Below are positions 8,634 to 16,604 of a DNA stretch of 64,000 nt, piece by piece (positions within the stretch are counted from its first letter, which is position 1; each line of letters opens with the position of its first letter). Origin of the DNA: Glaciecola sp047250385 (GTDB lineage: Bacteria > Pseudomonadota > Gammaproteobacteria > Enterobacterales > Alteromonadaceae); NCBI RefSeq assembly GCF_047250385.1, contig NZ_JBLBVM010000050.1, forward strand, positions 91,920 to 155,919. Reading direction: 5' to 3'. The position numbers were made by a program, and so were the translations under genes. Below the pieces are notes generated by a model that did no database searches, was not told the origin of the DNA, and saw nothing but the letters and a program-made list of their open reading frames with translations.

Positions 8634-9944
8634 TTATTTTGAGGGGATCAAAATGAGTTCCTGTTGCGGTGGGATCAAGTATTCGGCACCACTTTCGGTG
8701 ATGACAGCCATTTCTTCCACCGAAATCGTTTTAAACGTTCCGTCTTTGCGTTGCCAACTGTGAAATCCGTCAAACGCGAATACCATTCCAGCCTGAAGTT
8801 TTTTATTAGCGCTTGGTCTCACAGTAGGGGAACGAGAGCCGCCTAAATTAGGACCAGTATCATGGGCAACATAACCGACGGGATGACCGGTGCTCCACAT
8901 TACCGGTTCAGAACCACTTTTTTTCATCAACACGGATTGAGCAGCGTCCACATCAATGCCTTTTATACCCGGTCTCATGGCCTGAAATGCAGCAAATCCG
9001 CCAGCTTTTGCACTGTCCCAATAATGTTGAATATCTTTGGGAGCAACGGTTTCTCCTTCTTTTAAAACATAAGCAAAGCGTTGAATATCACTTACCCAAC
9101 GATCGTACAGCTTGATACCGAAGTCGATTTGGATCACATCGCCCGGAATAATGACTCTATTGGTAGCATGCGAGTGGCCACGATCAGGTCCCGAATTTAC
9201 GTTGGGGTTTTGGTCTGGCGCCCACGCATCTTTAACACCGGCTAGTCGCATTTTTTCTTTTAGGAAAGCCGCGACATCCGCATCTGTGGTTTTTCCAGGA
9301 ACCACAAGCTGGTATGCCTCAATCTGCCATAATGCCGTCAACCTCGCGGCTTCTTTCATGATGGCAACTTCTTCTGGGAGCTTTACAGATAACCAGTTAT
9401 AAACCACGTTTTCTGATGATACGAGTCGGCTTGAATAGTCATCACCTAAGGCATTTTCGAGCGCCTTTCGTTGGGAATAACTTAAGCCATCGGCTTGAGC
9501 ATTTTGGCTAGATGAATTTATCGCGATTGATTTAAAGCCTTTTGTTTTGATGAACACAGCAACTTGGTCTATAGACGATTGATTGCGCGGGACGGAAATG
9601 ACCTCATGCATGACATTAAGATCTGCTAATGCAGTTGATTCGCTGGAGGGAGAGAAAGCGAGAGAATGAAACGTATTGTTTTCAAGGTAGAATAGAAACA
9701 CCGCGGTCGACCCCGCATTTTCACAACCAACATGATCTGCCAAGGGATCGTTATTGTTCTCTCTACAAATGGTCAACCATGCATCTACGTTTGCGTTTTT
9801 TAAAGCATTAGGTAGTAATTGCTCGATACGTTGCTTTCGTATCTCTGGCCAAGGGTCTTTGCCGCTATGAGCATCGCTCGCATAAGACATGGACGTAAAG
9901 TTTGAAAAAAGAAATGTGGCTAAAACCGCTACTAATCTATACAT
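8634..9944 (-). CDS. Secreted M24-family (Xaa-Pro aminopeptidase-like) metallopeptidase
   Basis: Periplasmic or exported peptidase with the pita-bread fold. Residues 1-22 are a Sec signal peptide ending SYA. An N-terminal creatinase-like domain spans about 30-190 and the M24 catalytic domain about 195-430. Metal-ligand segments can be seen: IDFGIKLYDRWVSD (the two aspartates), the TGHPVGYVAHDTGPN histidine region, and the glutamates of the VEEMAVIT segment near the C-terminus. The usual role is removal of N-terminal residues before proline or dipeptide cleavage. It stands alone between the ABC pair and the methyltransferase gene, with about 137 bases upstream that could hold its promoter. Confidence 0.87.
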   Translation of the reverse strand: MYRLVAVLATFLFSNFTSMSYASDAHSGKDPWPEIRKQRIEQLLPNALKNANVDAWLTICRENNNDPLADHVGCENAGSTAVFLFYLENNTFHSLAFSPSSESTALADLNVMHEVISVPRNQSSIDQVAVFIKTKGFKSIAINSSSQNAQADGLSYSQRKALENALGDDYSSRLVSSENVVYNWLSVKLPEEVAIMKEAARLTALWQIEAYQLVVPGKTTDADVAAFLKEKMRLAGVKDAWAPDQNPNVNSGPDRGHSHATNRVIIPGDVIQIDFGIKLYDRWVSDIQRFAYVLKEGETVAPKDIQHYWDSAKAGGFAAFQAMRPGIKGIDVDAAQSVLMKKSGSEPVMWSTGHPVGYVAHDTGPNLGGSRSPTVRPSANKKLQAGMVFAFDGFHSWQRKDGTFKTISVEEMAVITESGAEYLIPPQQELILIPSK

Positions 9945-10081
9945 AAATTCGCTTGCGCTGGCTTGTTTTTTAACAGCATAATCTGAAATAAAGTTGCTTA
10001 CTACCCCTATTCTCTGAAACAGTTTATTTATGGATTTCAGATAATTATGAAAAGCCTGACAATGATGAGTTATGAAACGTA

Positions 10082-10729
10082 TTATTTTTTTGCTTTTTGA
10101 GATAGCAAATAAACGCCCTCGTAAATCTCGCCTTCACCACGAAAGCCGCCTTCCATTTTGCCTCTATGTAGTTGGTTAATGTTGTAGTAGTTGCTGTAAA
10201 CCTCATTCACAATCTCATTGGTAACGCTAAATGGAGGGCCGGCGAACAGTGACTGATCGTAATCAAAGGTGACTAAGAATTGTTGTTTCGTGTGAGTGAT
10301 TTCGCGCAGATGCTGGCTATATCGAATGCGCATTGGTTCGGGTAAGGCTACTAATGCCGCTCGGTCAAAGGTGCCATCAATATTCGCGATATCATTCGCT
10401 TTTAAATGAAAGAAATCGCCCACATACACTAGCAAATTCTCAACGGAGTATTTCTTTAATTGCCCGTGTGACTCAATTTTAGGTTCGACGCCAAGCTCAG
10501 CAAACAGTGCCTTCACCGCATCTTCATTCAATTCAATAGCGACAACAGAGAATCCCTTCATTAGGAACCATTCAATATCCTTAGTTTTGCCACACAGAGG
10601 CACAAAAATATGCGCGGCGTTTGGCAAGCCCCACTTATCGAAATACTGCTTTAATAAGCCATTCCCTTCAGTTTCGTGAAAACCTATCTCGTTTTTTTGC
10701 CAACGGCGATGCCAAAAATCGGGTTCCAT
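10082..10729 (-). CDS. tpm: Thiopurine S-methyltransferase
   Basis: SAM-dependent methyltransferase that in bacteria methylates thiols and selenium or tellurium compounds. Family hallmarks are FWHRRWQKNEIGFHE at the N-terminus, VPLCGKTKDIEWF (SAM site), VAIELNEDAV and DRAALVALPEPMRIRY. Length 215 fits bacterial TPMT (about 215-220). It is followed, 86 bases upstream in the genome, by the ACP phosphodiesterase gene in the same direction; the spacing allows separate promoters. Confidence 0.95.
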   Translation of the reverse strand: MEPDFWHRRWQKNEIGFHETEGNGLLKQYFDKWGLPNAAHIFVPLCGKTKDIEWFLMKGFSVVAIELNEDAVKALFAELGVEPKIESHGQLKKYSVENLLVYVGDFFHLKANDIANIDGTFDRAALVALPEPMRIRYSQHLREITHTKQQFLVTFDYDQSLFAGPPFSVTNEIVNEVYSNYYNINQLHRGKMEGGFRGEGEIYEGVYLLSQKAKK

Positions 10730-10815
10730 TTATTTCTGCCTTTTTAATTGTTTGCTTTTAACTAGGAGTGATTAACAGACAAATCTTAACTTCATAATGC
10801 AGATTATCGTCAGGC

Positions 10816-11409
10816 CTAAACAACAAGTTGTCGCGCCTTAGCTTGGCTATACTCAATAAGCTCTGGATAGAAATTAAGAAACCTTTCGCGTAATTCTACA
10901 TCATGATCGGCAATGAATTCAGCCGCTTCGTCGGCGAACAAAATACGCTTATTTAAACGCCTCTCTATTTGCTCAAAAGAACGTTTACAATTCCTTGCCT
11001 CTTGATAATCTGACAGCCATCGATGGTTTAATAAACCCTGCCGTACTTGCTGAAATCGTTCACTAATAGTATCGGGGTGTTGCTGCACTTCTGTGTAAAA
11101 GCGATCAAGTATCTTATCCAAATTTGGATCTGTAAATTGCGACCAATGAGCACATAGAAGATGGTCAAAATAAATATCGATAACGATGCCGGACATGCGC
11201 CTAACTGACTTTGGAAACATCTCTCTTAAGGCTTTTACATCATCATGAGCATCGGTGTAACTATCTATTTTACGATGCAGTTTTACGCCGAGTTGATGCT
11301 CATCGTTAAGGTGAGACAAATCACTACCCTTAACAAAATCACCAAAAAAATTACCGAGCATACTCGTGTTGGTCACATGAGCTAAGTGAATATGGGCTAA
11401 GTAATTCAT
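10816..11409 (-). CDS. acpH: Acyl carrier protein phosphodiesterase
   Basis: Cytoplasmic HD-related enzyme that removes the 4'-phosphopantetheine group from ACP. The N-terminus MNYLAHIHLA followed by LGNFFGDFVKG is diagnostic, as are LHRKIDSYTDAH (metal-binding region) and IDIYFDHLLCAHW. Length 197 is the usual size. It stands in a minus-strand row with the small gene at 11479-11781 upstream and tpm downstream. Confidence 0.95.
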   Translation of the reverse strand: MNYLAHIHLAHVTNTSMLGNFFGDFVKGSDLSHLNDEHQLGVKLHRKIDSYTDAHDDVKALREMFPKSVRRMSGIVIDIYFDHLLCAHWSQFTDPNLDKILDRFYTEVQQHPDTISERFQQVRQGLLNHRWLSDYQEARNCKRSFEQIERRLNKRILFADEAAEFIADHDVELRERFLNFYPELIEYSQAKARQLVV

Positions 11410-11478
11410 GACTTTTTACTCATAATTCATATTCCATTTGTGTATTTAGCGTTAATCACAGAGAGCTTTTAAAGATAA

Positions 11479-11781
11479 CTATTTATTTCGCTCGTAAGCC
11501 GGAATGTTGGTGTAGCTATCATCGCCCCGCAATAGCGCTTCATGCAGATTTGCCTTGCGTTTATGCCTAGCCTCAATGGTCTCATTGAACACATCAAAGT
11601 GCGCTTTCTCCATCACCTTTAGTGCGTCTTGATTAGAAATGAGTCCAATCACTTTACCGGCTTGCATATAACCTTCAAGTCGAAATTTTTGTTTGTCATC
11701 TTTCTGGTACTTTTTTGCCTTCTGGAAAATGACCAATAGTTGTTGATAGCAACTTTCAAGAAAAGCTTCACGATCCATCAT
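11479..11781 (-). CDS. Hypothetical protein, 100 residues
   Basis: I do not recognise this family. The protein is soluble, helical and rich in Lys, Glu and Asn, with no signal peptide or membrane helix. The start ATG 11781 is supported by AAAGGAG seven bases upstream; a second ATG follows directly. It lies 32 bases from the end of the next upstream minus-strand gene (metallo-beta-lactamase fold protein) and 69 bases from acpH, so it could be part of a short operon. Confidence 0.7.
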   Translation of the reverse strand: MMDREAFLESCYQQLLVIFQKAKKYQKDDKQKFRLEGYMQAGKVIGLISNQDALKVMEKAHFDVFNETIEARHKRKANLHEALLRGDDSYTNIPAYERNK

Positions 11782-11813
11782 TTCATTCGCTCCTTTGTTG
11801 TATGTCTTACCTA

Positions 11814-12857
11814 TTATTTTACCTCAGTACCAATTTCCATCACTTCACCAGGCTTTGAAAAGTAGGGCTTTCCCGACTGTAACAATGGAACCGGCACTTG
11901 TTTCGGCACATGCACACCAACACTTTTTTCGGCGTTGATGCGATAATCTAAAATGTAATTGCCGGTATTAGTTAGAAAGAACCAATAAGGTGGAAAAGCG
12001 ACCGTGGTTTTCTGTGCTTCCCAAAAGGTTCTTAGTGGTCGAAAGTGCTTGTCGTTTGGATCGGCGTCGCCCATGTGTATGAAGGTTAACTCGTCTTTGT
12101 TGCCATCCATTTCGTGGGGCAGACGTACGCGGTAAACAATGTTACTAACGTCTGCACGGCCAGGCCAGCCTGCGTGTGGTATGCGTACAGCATCAACCTT
12201 GATATCGTTGACGGAAAAGCTAATAGGCGCTTCTTCATATGCTAGTTCGATTTTTGTGATGCGACTTTTTACTTTCTCGAAACCGCTGAGTTCTTGCATT
12301 TCCGTAATAGCTTGCGCGGGCGCGACTAGCTCAACTGCGCTATGTTTAAGCATGTAGTCGAGCATGTCTTGTTCAGCAAAGTGATCGCCGTGAGCATGAC
12401 TAACAAAAATGGCGCTGATATCGTTGTAAGGTGTTTCATTGTTCATGATTGCTTTGAGAGTTTCATCAGGCACGAGTTGATATATGTTGTAGTCGTTGTG
12501 AAAGAAAGGGTCGAACAGGACTTTCACTTTGTCTGTTGAAATCAAAATTCCTTCATTAGCTAGATAAGTGGCAGTGGCCGGTGTTTTTTGTTGGAGAGGT
12601 TCTTTGTAATTATGAGCTTTATGATCGCTAAGACTTTCATTGTGGCTGTGAGCTTTGTGAGTACTGGTGGTTTCTGTTGAGCTAATTGTTTTTTGTTCGC
12701 TATGGGCTGTTTGTGAGCTAAGGGCTGTATGTGAGCTAAGGGCTTTTCCATGACCAAAAGCATTAGCGGAAACAGTACAGATGAAACAAAAAATGCAGAC
12801 GAACGAAGCTTTTCTGACTTTATAACTGATTTTGAATGTTGCATTTTTATTTTGCAT
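11814..12857 (-). CDS. Exported metallo-beta-lactamase-fold hydrolase with His-rich linker
   Basis: MBL-fold enzyme of the UlaG/L-ascorbate-lactonase-like branch, exported by a Sec signal peptide (about residues 12-33, ending SANA). The zinc motif VSHAHGDHF is intact (H, H, D, H), with VRIPHAGWP and FIHMGDAD further on for the remaining ligands. Between signal and enzyme domain lies a linker of about 50 residues rich in His, Ser and Thr (HKAHSHNESLSDHKAHN), encoded by a decayed tandem repeat, which could bind metal. ATG 12857 is chosen because AAGGAACG lies seven bases upstream and a good signal peptide follows; an upstream in-frame ATG at 12962 adds 35 residues that would spoil it. Substrate unknown. 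Confidence 0.82.
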   Translation of the reverse strand: MQNKNATFKISYKVRKASFVCIFCFICTVSANAFGHGKALSSHTALSSQTAHSEQKTISSTETTSTHKAHSHNESLSDHKAHNYKEPLQQKTPATATYLANEGILISTDKVKVLFDPFFHNDYNIYQLVPDETLKAIMNNETPYNDISAIFVSHAHGDHFAEQDMLDYMLKHSAVELVAPAQAITEMQELSGFEKVKSRITKIELAYEEAPISFSVNDIKVDAVRIPHAGWPGRADVSNIVYRVRLPHEMDGNKDELTFIHMGDADPNDKHFRPLRTFWEAQKTTVAFPPYWFFLTNTGNYILDYRINAEKSVGVHVPKQVPVPLLQSGKPYFSKPGEVMEIGTEVK

Positions 12858-13025
12858 CTTACGTTCCTTGGCTCCCGATTTTATCGCCTTCGATATGTTT
12901 TTAGTTTGCTCACAACAAACACGGCAATAACCCAAAAAATAACCTATCACACTGCTCGCCATATTATGCCAATAAATGCTACTTTACGCCTTATACAAAA
13001 TTGAATATATGAACATTTCTTCACT

Positions 13026-14258
13026 ATGCCTCTCAACGAAAACCAGACAAACGCAGATCAGACTGAGAACAAGCCAGCCAATATCAGAGCCATCATTCAA
13101 GATTGGAGCTTGTCTGCAACAGTGGCGGGGTTCATTGCGGTCTTGATCGGCTTCGCAAGTGCAATGGCAATTGTACTCCAAGCGGGACAAGCAGCTGGTG
13201 CGTCACCTGAAAGACTCGAATCGTGGATTTGGGCACTTGGTATCGGCATGGGGATAGGGTGTATCGTGCTTTCTATTTGGTACAAGCGGCCGATTATTAT
13301 TGTGTGGTCCACGCCCGGCGCTGCACTGCTAGCCACAAGTTTAATGGGCGCAAGCATCGAGCAGGCGACAGGTATTTTTATTTTCGTCGCTATCTTATCT
13401 ATATTAGTTGGCGTGACTGGCGCGTTTCAAAAACTGACCTCATATATTCCATTGCCTATCGCCTCTGCGTTGCTGGCAGGAGTGCTATTTCAGTTTGGCT
13501 TGCAAATATTCACGTCGTTTCAAATCAACCCTGTTTTGGTCGCAATAATGCTTGGTGTTTACTTATTCACAAAGCAAATTTTACCTCGCTATGCGATTGT
13601 CTGCGTGCTGTTAGTAGGCATGCTTGTTACGATTTTTCAGGGGCAATTAGCTACGGAGAATCTAAGTTTTGGCCTAACGACGCCCATTTGGACTACCCCA
13701 GAATTTGATTTGAATTTACTCATCGGCATCGGCATTCCTTTGTTCATCGTTACCATGACATCGCAAAACTTGCCTGGTATCGCGGTCCTCAAAACCAGTG
13801 GTTACGAAAAACAATCTATTTCCCCCATACTCACCACTGTCGGTGGCATTAATTTAGTCTTAGCCCCCTTTGGTGGTTTCACGTTTAACTTAGCCGCGAT
13901 TACAGCCGCTATTTGCACCAGCGAAGAAGCTCATCCAGACAAAGATAAACGTTATATCGCTGGCATAGCGTCAGGGATTTTCAATATTATTGCAGGTCTG
14001 CTAGGTGCAGCCGTAGTGGCCCTTTTTGCTAGCTTTCCTGTGGCATTTATATCAGCATTGGCCGGCATTGCCCTTCTTGGCACTATCGCCAATTCACTGC
14101 ATGGCGCTTTTGTTGAGCCTTCCTATCGTGAGGCTGCCTTAGTCACCTTTTTGGTGAGCGCATCAGGCGTAAGCTTCTTCGACGTTGCCGCCACATTTTG
14201 GGGTGTTGTGTTTGGTCTTATTGTCCTGTTTTTTCAGAGACTTAAGCGCAGAAACTAA
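13026..14258 (+). CDS. benE: BenE family benzoate/H+ symporter
   Basis: Inner-membrane carrier with about 12 helices. Family signatures include IVWSTPGAALL, FLVSASGVSFF near the C-terminus and FGGFTFNLAAITAAICTSEEAHPD, the conserved loop of BenE proteins. Length 410 fits (about 390-410). BenE proteins take up benzoate or other small aromatic or hydrophobic acids; no aromatic catabolism gene is nearby, so the substrate is open. It is transcribed away from the MBL gene, sharing a 168-base divergent promoter region. No clear terminator follows before the operator region at 14267. Confidence 0.9.
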   Translation: MPLNENQTNADQTENKPANIRAIIQDWSLSATVAGFIAVLIGFASAMAIVLQAGQAAGASPERLESWIWALGIGMGIGCIVLSIWYKRPIIIVWSTPGAALLATSLMGASIEQATGIFIFVAILSILVGVTGAFQKLTSYIPLPIASALLAGVLFQFGLQIFTSFQINPVLVAIMLGVYLFTKQILPRYAIVCVLLVGMLVTIFQGQLATENLSFGLTTPIWTTPEFDLNLLIGIGIPLFIVTMTSQNLPGIAVLKTSGYEKQSISPILTTVGGINLVLAPFGGFTFNLAAITAAICTSEEAHPDKDKRYIAGIASGIFNIIAGLLGAAVVALFASFPVAFISALAGIALLGTIANSLHGAFVEPSYREAALVTFLVSASGVSFFDVAATFWGVVFGLIVLFFQRLKRRN

Positions 14259-14266
14259 AGCACAAA

Positions 14267-14304
14267 AAAGTGTCCGCTGCGGACACTTTAACTGTCCGCG
14301 GACG
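14267..14304 (+). promoter_or_regulatory. Paired inverted repeats, probable enhancer for the sigma-54 operon
   Basis: Two related dyads lie side by side. Bases 14267-14289 are a perfect palindrome with arms AAAGTGTCCGC and GCGGACACTTT, and 14295-14304 is GTCCGCGGAC. Both contain TGTCCGC/GCGGAC half sites. They sit about 60-95 bases upstream of the sigma-54 promoter at 14359, the normal place for an activator binding site. The likely binder is the Fis-type helix-turn-helix of the regulator encoded at 19287-20633 (inference). No T-run follows on the plus strand, so it is a poor terminator for benE. Confidence 0.65.
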
Positions 14305-14358
14305 CTTTCCAAGCTAAAAATAACAGTCAATTTCTATATAATTCAAACAGTTAACTTC

Positions 14359-14374
14359 TGGCACAATACTCGCA
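14359..14374 (+). promoter_or_regulatory. Sigma-54 (-24/-12) promoter
   Basis: TGGCACAATACTCGCA matches the RpoN consensus TGGCAC-N5-TTGC with one change (TCGC). The invariant GG (14360-14361) and GC (14372-14373) are separated by ten bases, as required. It precedes the efflux operon that itself encodes a sigma-54 activator. Confidence 0.7.
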
Positions 14375-14443
14375 CTAACAAGACTATCGTTATAAATTTG
14401 AAAGTGTGTGAATGCAAATTATTCACCATCAAGGGAGTGTCAC

Positions 14444-14560
14444 TTGTTAGCCATGTACTTGTTATTAAGTCCTATTTTCGTGCTGGTCGTTGCCGGTATC
14501 GTGAGTTTAGTTGAAGCGCTAATGGCTGAGCAAAACCAATGGAGCGTCGATCATGATTAA
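14444..14560 (+). CDS. Small membrane protein leading the efflux operon
   Basis: A 38-codon frame starting with TTG 14444, six bases after AAGGGAG (14431-14437); ATG 14453 would give 35 residues with worse spacing. The product has one hydrophobic helix (YLLLSPIFVLVVAGIVSLVEAL) and a short polar tail. Its stop overlaps the adaptor gene start by eight bases, so the two are likely translationally coupled. It may be a real small subunit of the transporter or a leader peptide; I know no family for it. Confidence 0.5.
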   Translation: MLAMYLLLSPIFVLVVAGIVSLVEALMAEQNQWSVDHD

Positions 14561-15809
14561 GGACACTAGTGCACAAGATATTGCGCTTGAATCGAAGCCC
14601 AATAGAGTAAAGATTGCTATCATCGTTACGCTAGTTCTCATTGTCATTGCCTTTGCTGCCAAAGCATTGATGAGTACATCTTCCGTCACTCGTTCGTTTG
14701 ATCGTACTTCAGTACAAATCGCGAGTGTAGAAATGGGCGATCTTATACGAGACATCGTTTCCAACGGTCGTATTGTAGCGGCGAACGCACCTAGAATTTA
14801 TAGCCCCGAACAAGGCTTCGTGTCGCTGAATGTGAAAGCCGGTGATGAAGTAGTAGTTGGCCAAGTTGTTGCAACCGTCGACAGCCCTGAACTTGCGAAC
14901 CAGCTAAAACAACAGGCTTCAGAAATGGACCGCCTAAAAGGTGAGCTTGCCCGCAAAGAACTAGACGCACGCAGCCAAACTTTACAACTCACTAAGCAAC
15001 TCGATCTTGCCCAAGTCGATTTAGAAGCTGCGCAGCGTGAGAATCGTCGCGCCCAAGCTTCCATGAAAAATAACCTCATCAGCCAAATAGACTTCGAAAA
15101 AGCAGTAGACGATCTCGCCAGAGCGACATTGACACAAAAGCACGCCAAAGAAGAAGTTGCCATTGCTAAAGACCGTTTAGCCTTCGAGCTAGAAAGCGCA
15201 AGAAGCACCGTATCTCGCCAAGCTTTGGTATTGGAAGAACTTGAACGCAAAATTAGCGAGTTAAATATTGTCGCAACAGTGAACGGCGTTGTGGGCAACT
15301 TGATTGTGCAGCCGCGTGCTTTAGTTAACAAGAATGACGCCCTTATGACGCTTGTCGATTTGAGCGCTTATGAAGTTGAACTTAACGTAGCTGAAAGCTA
15401 TGCCAACGACCTAGCCATTGGCATGCAAACGGAAATTACAATTGCTGGCACTACCCTAATGGGCAAGTTGTCTGCCATCTCACCAGAAGTGAAAGATCGC
15501 CAGGTAACCACCCGCGTGCGCTTCGATCAACAACAGCTCAGCGGTATACGCCAGAACCAACAAGTTTCAGCACGAGTGCTACTTGAAAGTAAGAGCAATG
15601 TCATGAAAGTGCGCCGCGGCAGCTTCATGCAGTCAGGCGGTTTCTATGCCTTTAAAGTTGAAGGTGATATCGCTACGAGAGTTAATATTCAAATAGGTGC
15701 AACCAGCATGCGTGAAGTAGAAATACTTTCCGGCCTAAGTCCAGACGACGAAATTATTATCTCCAACTACGACGAATACATAAATACCGACTCCTTCTTA
15801 CTGAATTAA
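14553..15809 (+). CDS. MacA-like periplasmic adaptor (HlyD/RND-type membrane fusion protein)
   Basis: Membrane fusion protein linking the inner-membrane ABC transporter to an outer-membrane channel. A signal anchor spans about residues 22-42 (VTLVLIVIAFAAKAL). Then come the split lipoyl domain (SPEQGFVSLNVKAGDEVVVGQVVATVDSPEL), a long coiled-coil hairpin (about 105-230) and the second lipoyl half VNGVVGNLIVQPRALV, followed by barrel domains. The start ATG lies behind GGAG and overlaps the small ORF. First main gene of the sigma-54-controlled cassette, with the ATPase and two permeases downstream. No outer-membrane channel gene is present here. Confidence 0.9.
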   Translation: MIKDTSAQDIALESKPNRVKIAIIVTLVLIVIAFAAKALMSTSSVTRSFDRTSVQIASVEMGDLIRDIVSNGRIVAANAPRIYSPEQGFVSLNVKAGDEVVVGQVVATVDSPELANQLKQQASEMDRLKGELARKELDARSQTLQLTKQLDLAQVDLEAAQRENRRAQASMKNNLISQIDFEKAVDDLARATLTQKHAKEEVAIAKDRLAFELESARSTVSRQALVLEELERKISELNIVATVNGVVGNLIVQPRALVNKNDALMTLVDLSAYEVELNVAESYANDLAIGMQTEITIAGTTLMGKLSAISPEVKDRQVTTRVRFDQQQLSGIRQNQQVSARVLLESKSNVMKVRRGSFMQSGGFYAFKVEGDIATRVNIQIGATSMREVEILSGLSPDDEIIISNYDEYINTDSFLLN

Positions 15810-15871
15810 GAAGTTGCTCAAAAACACATTTACCAAATAAACCCAAGACAGAATAAGAAAGGAAAATAACA

Positions 15872-16603
15872 ATGTTAAGCATGAAGAATATTAGCAAAGT
15901 TTATCAAACGGAAAAGGTACAAACCCATGCGCTTCGCGACTTTAATCTTGAAGTTGAGGAGGGTGAATTTATTGCGGTGACGGGTCCTTCAGGTTCAGGT
16001 AAAACAACATTTTTGAATATCGCCGGTATGCTAGAACCCTTTTCTAGCGGTGATTACATGCTTGATGATGTCAATATAGGTTCGCTAAGTGATAACAAGC
16101 GTGCCGATTTACGAAATCAAAAAATTGGCTTTATTTTTCAGGGCTTCAACCTTATTCCCGACTTGAATTTGTATGAGAACATCGAAGTTCCACTGCGTTA
16201 CCGTGGCATCAAGTCATCAGAACGCAAGCGCCGTATCGAAGAATGTTTAGAGAAAGTCGGATTGGCCAGCAGAGCGAAACATTTGCCACAGCAACTTTCA
16301 GGTGGTCAGCAACAACGTGTTGCCATAGCCCGCGCTTTAGCCGGTAAGCCTCGCTTCTTGCTTGCCGATGAACCTACCGGTAACTTAGATAGCTTAATGG
16401 CACGTCAAGTCATGGAACTATTAGAAGATATTAATCGCGAAGGCTCAACCATCATCATGGTTACGCATGACCAAGAACTAGCGCGTCGTGCACCTCGCAA
16501 TATTCAAGTTGTTGATGGTCAACTAGCTGACTTTACTTTATATCAAAACAAAACAATGGATGCAGTCGCTGCACAAGCCGCCCCAACTGCACTTGAGGTG
16601 TAA
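15872..16603 (+). CDS. ABC transporter ATP-binding protein, MacB type
   Basis: ATPase of the efflux cassette. It has Walker A GPSGSGKT (about residue 40), Q-loop IFQGFNLIPDLN, signature LSGGQQQRVAIARAL, Walker B FLLADEPTGNLDS and H-loop MVTHD. Unlike E. coli MacB it is a separate polypeptide, with the permeases encoded by the next two genes. AAGGAAAATAAC precedes the ATG. Its stop is one base from the next gene's start. Confidence 0.93.
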   Translation: MLSMKNISKVYQTEKVQTHALRDFNLEVEEGEFIAVTGPSGSGKTTFLNIAGMLEPFSSGDYMLDDVNIGSLSDNKRADLRNQKIGFIFQGFNLIPDLNLYENIEVPLRYRGIKSSERKRRIEECLEKVGLASRAKHLPQQLSGGQQQRVAIARALAGKPRFLLADEPTGNLDSLMARQVMELLEDINREGSTIIMVTHDQELARRAPRNIQVVDGQLADFTLYQNKTMDAVAAQAAPTALEV

Positions 16604-16604
16604 A

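Noticed and set aside
14267..14289. Perfect palindrome as a terminator for benE
   Set aside because: No T-run follows on the plus strand, and a related second dyad and a sigma-54 promoter follow, which fits an activator site better.
14798..15331. A 177-codon minus-strand frame opposite the adaptor gene
   Set aside because: Ser/Ala-rich antisense shadow of the coiled-coil coding region; no ribosome site or family match.
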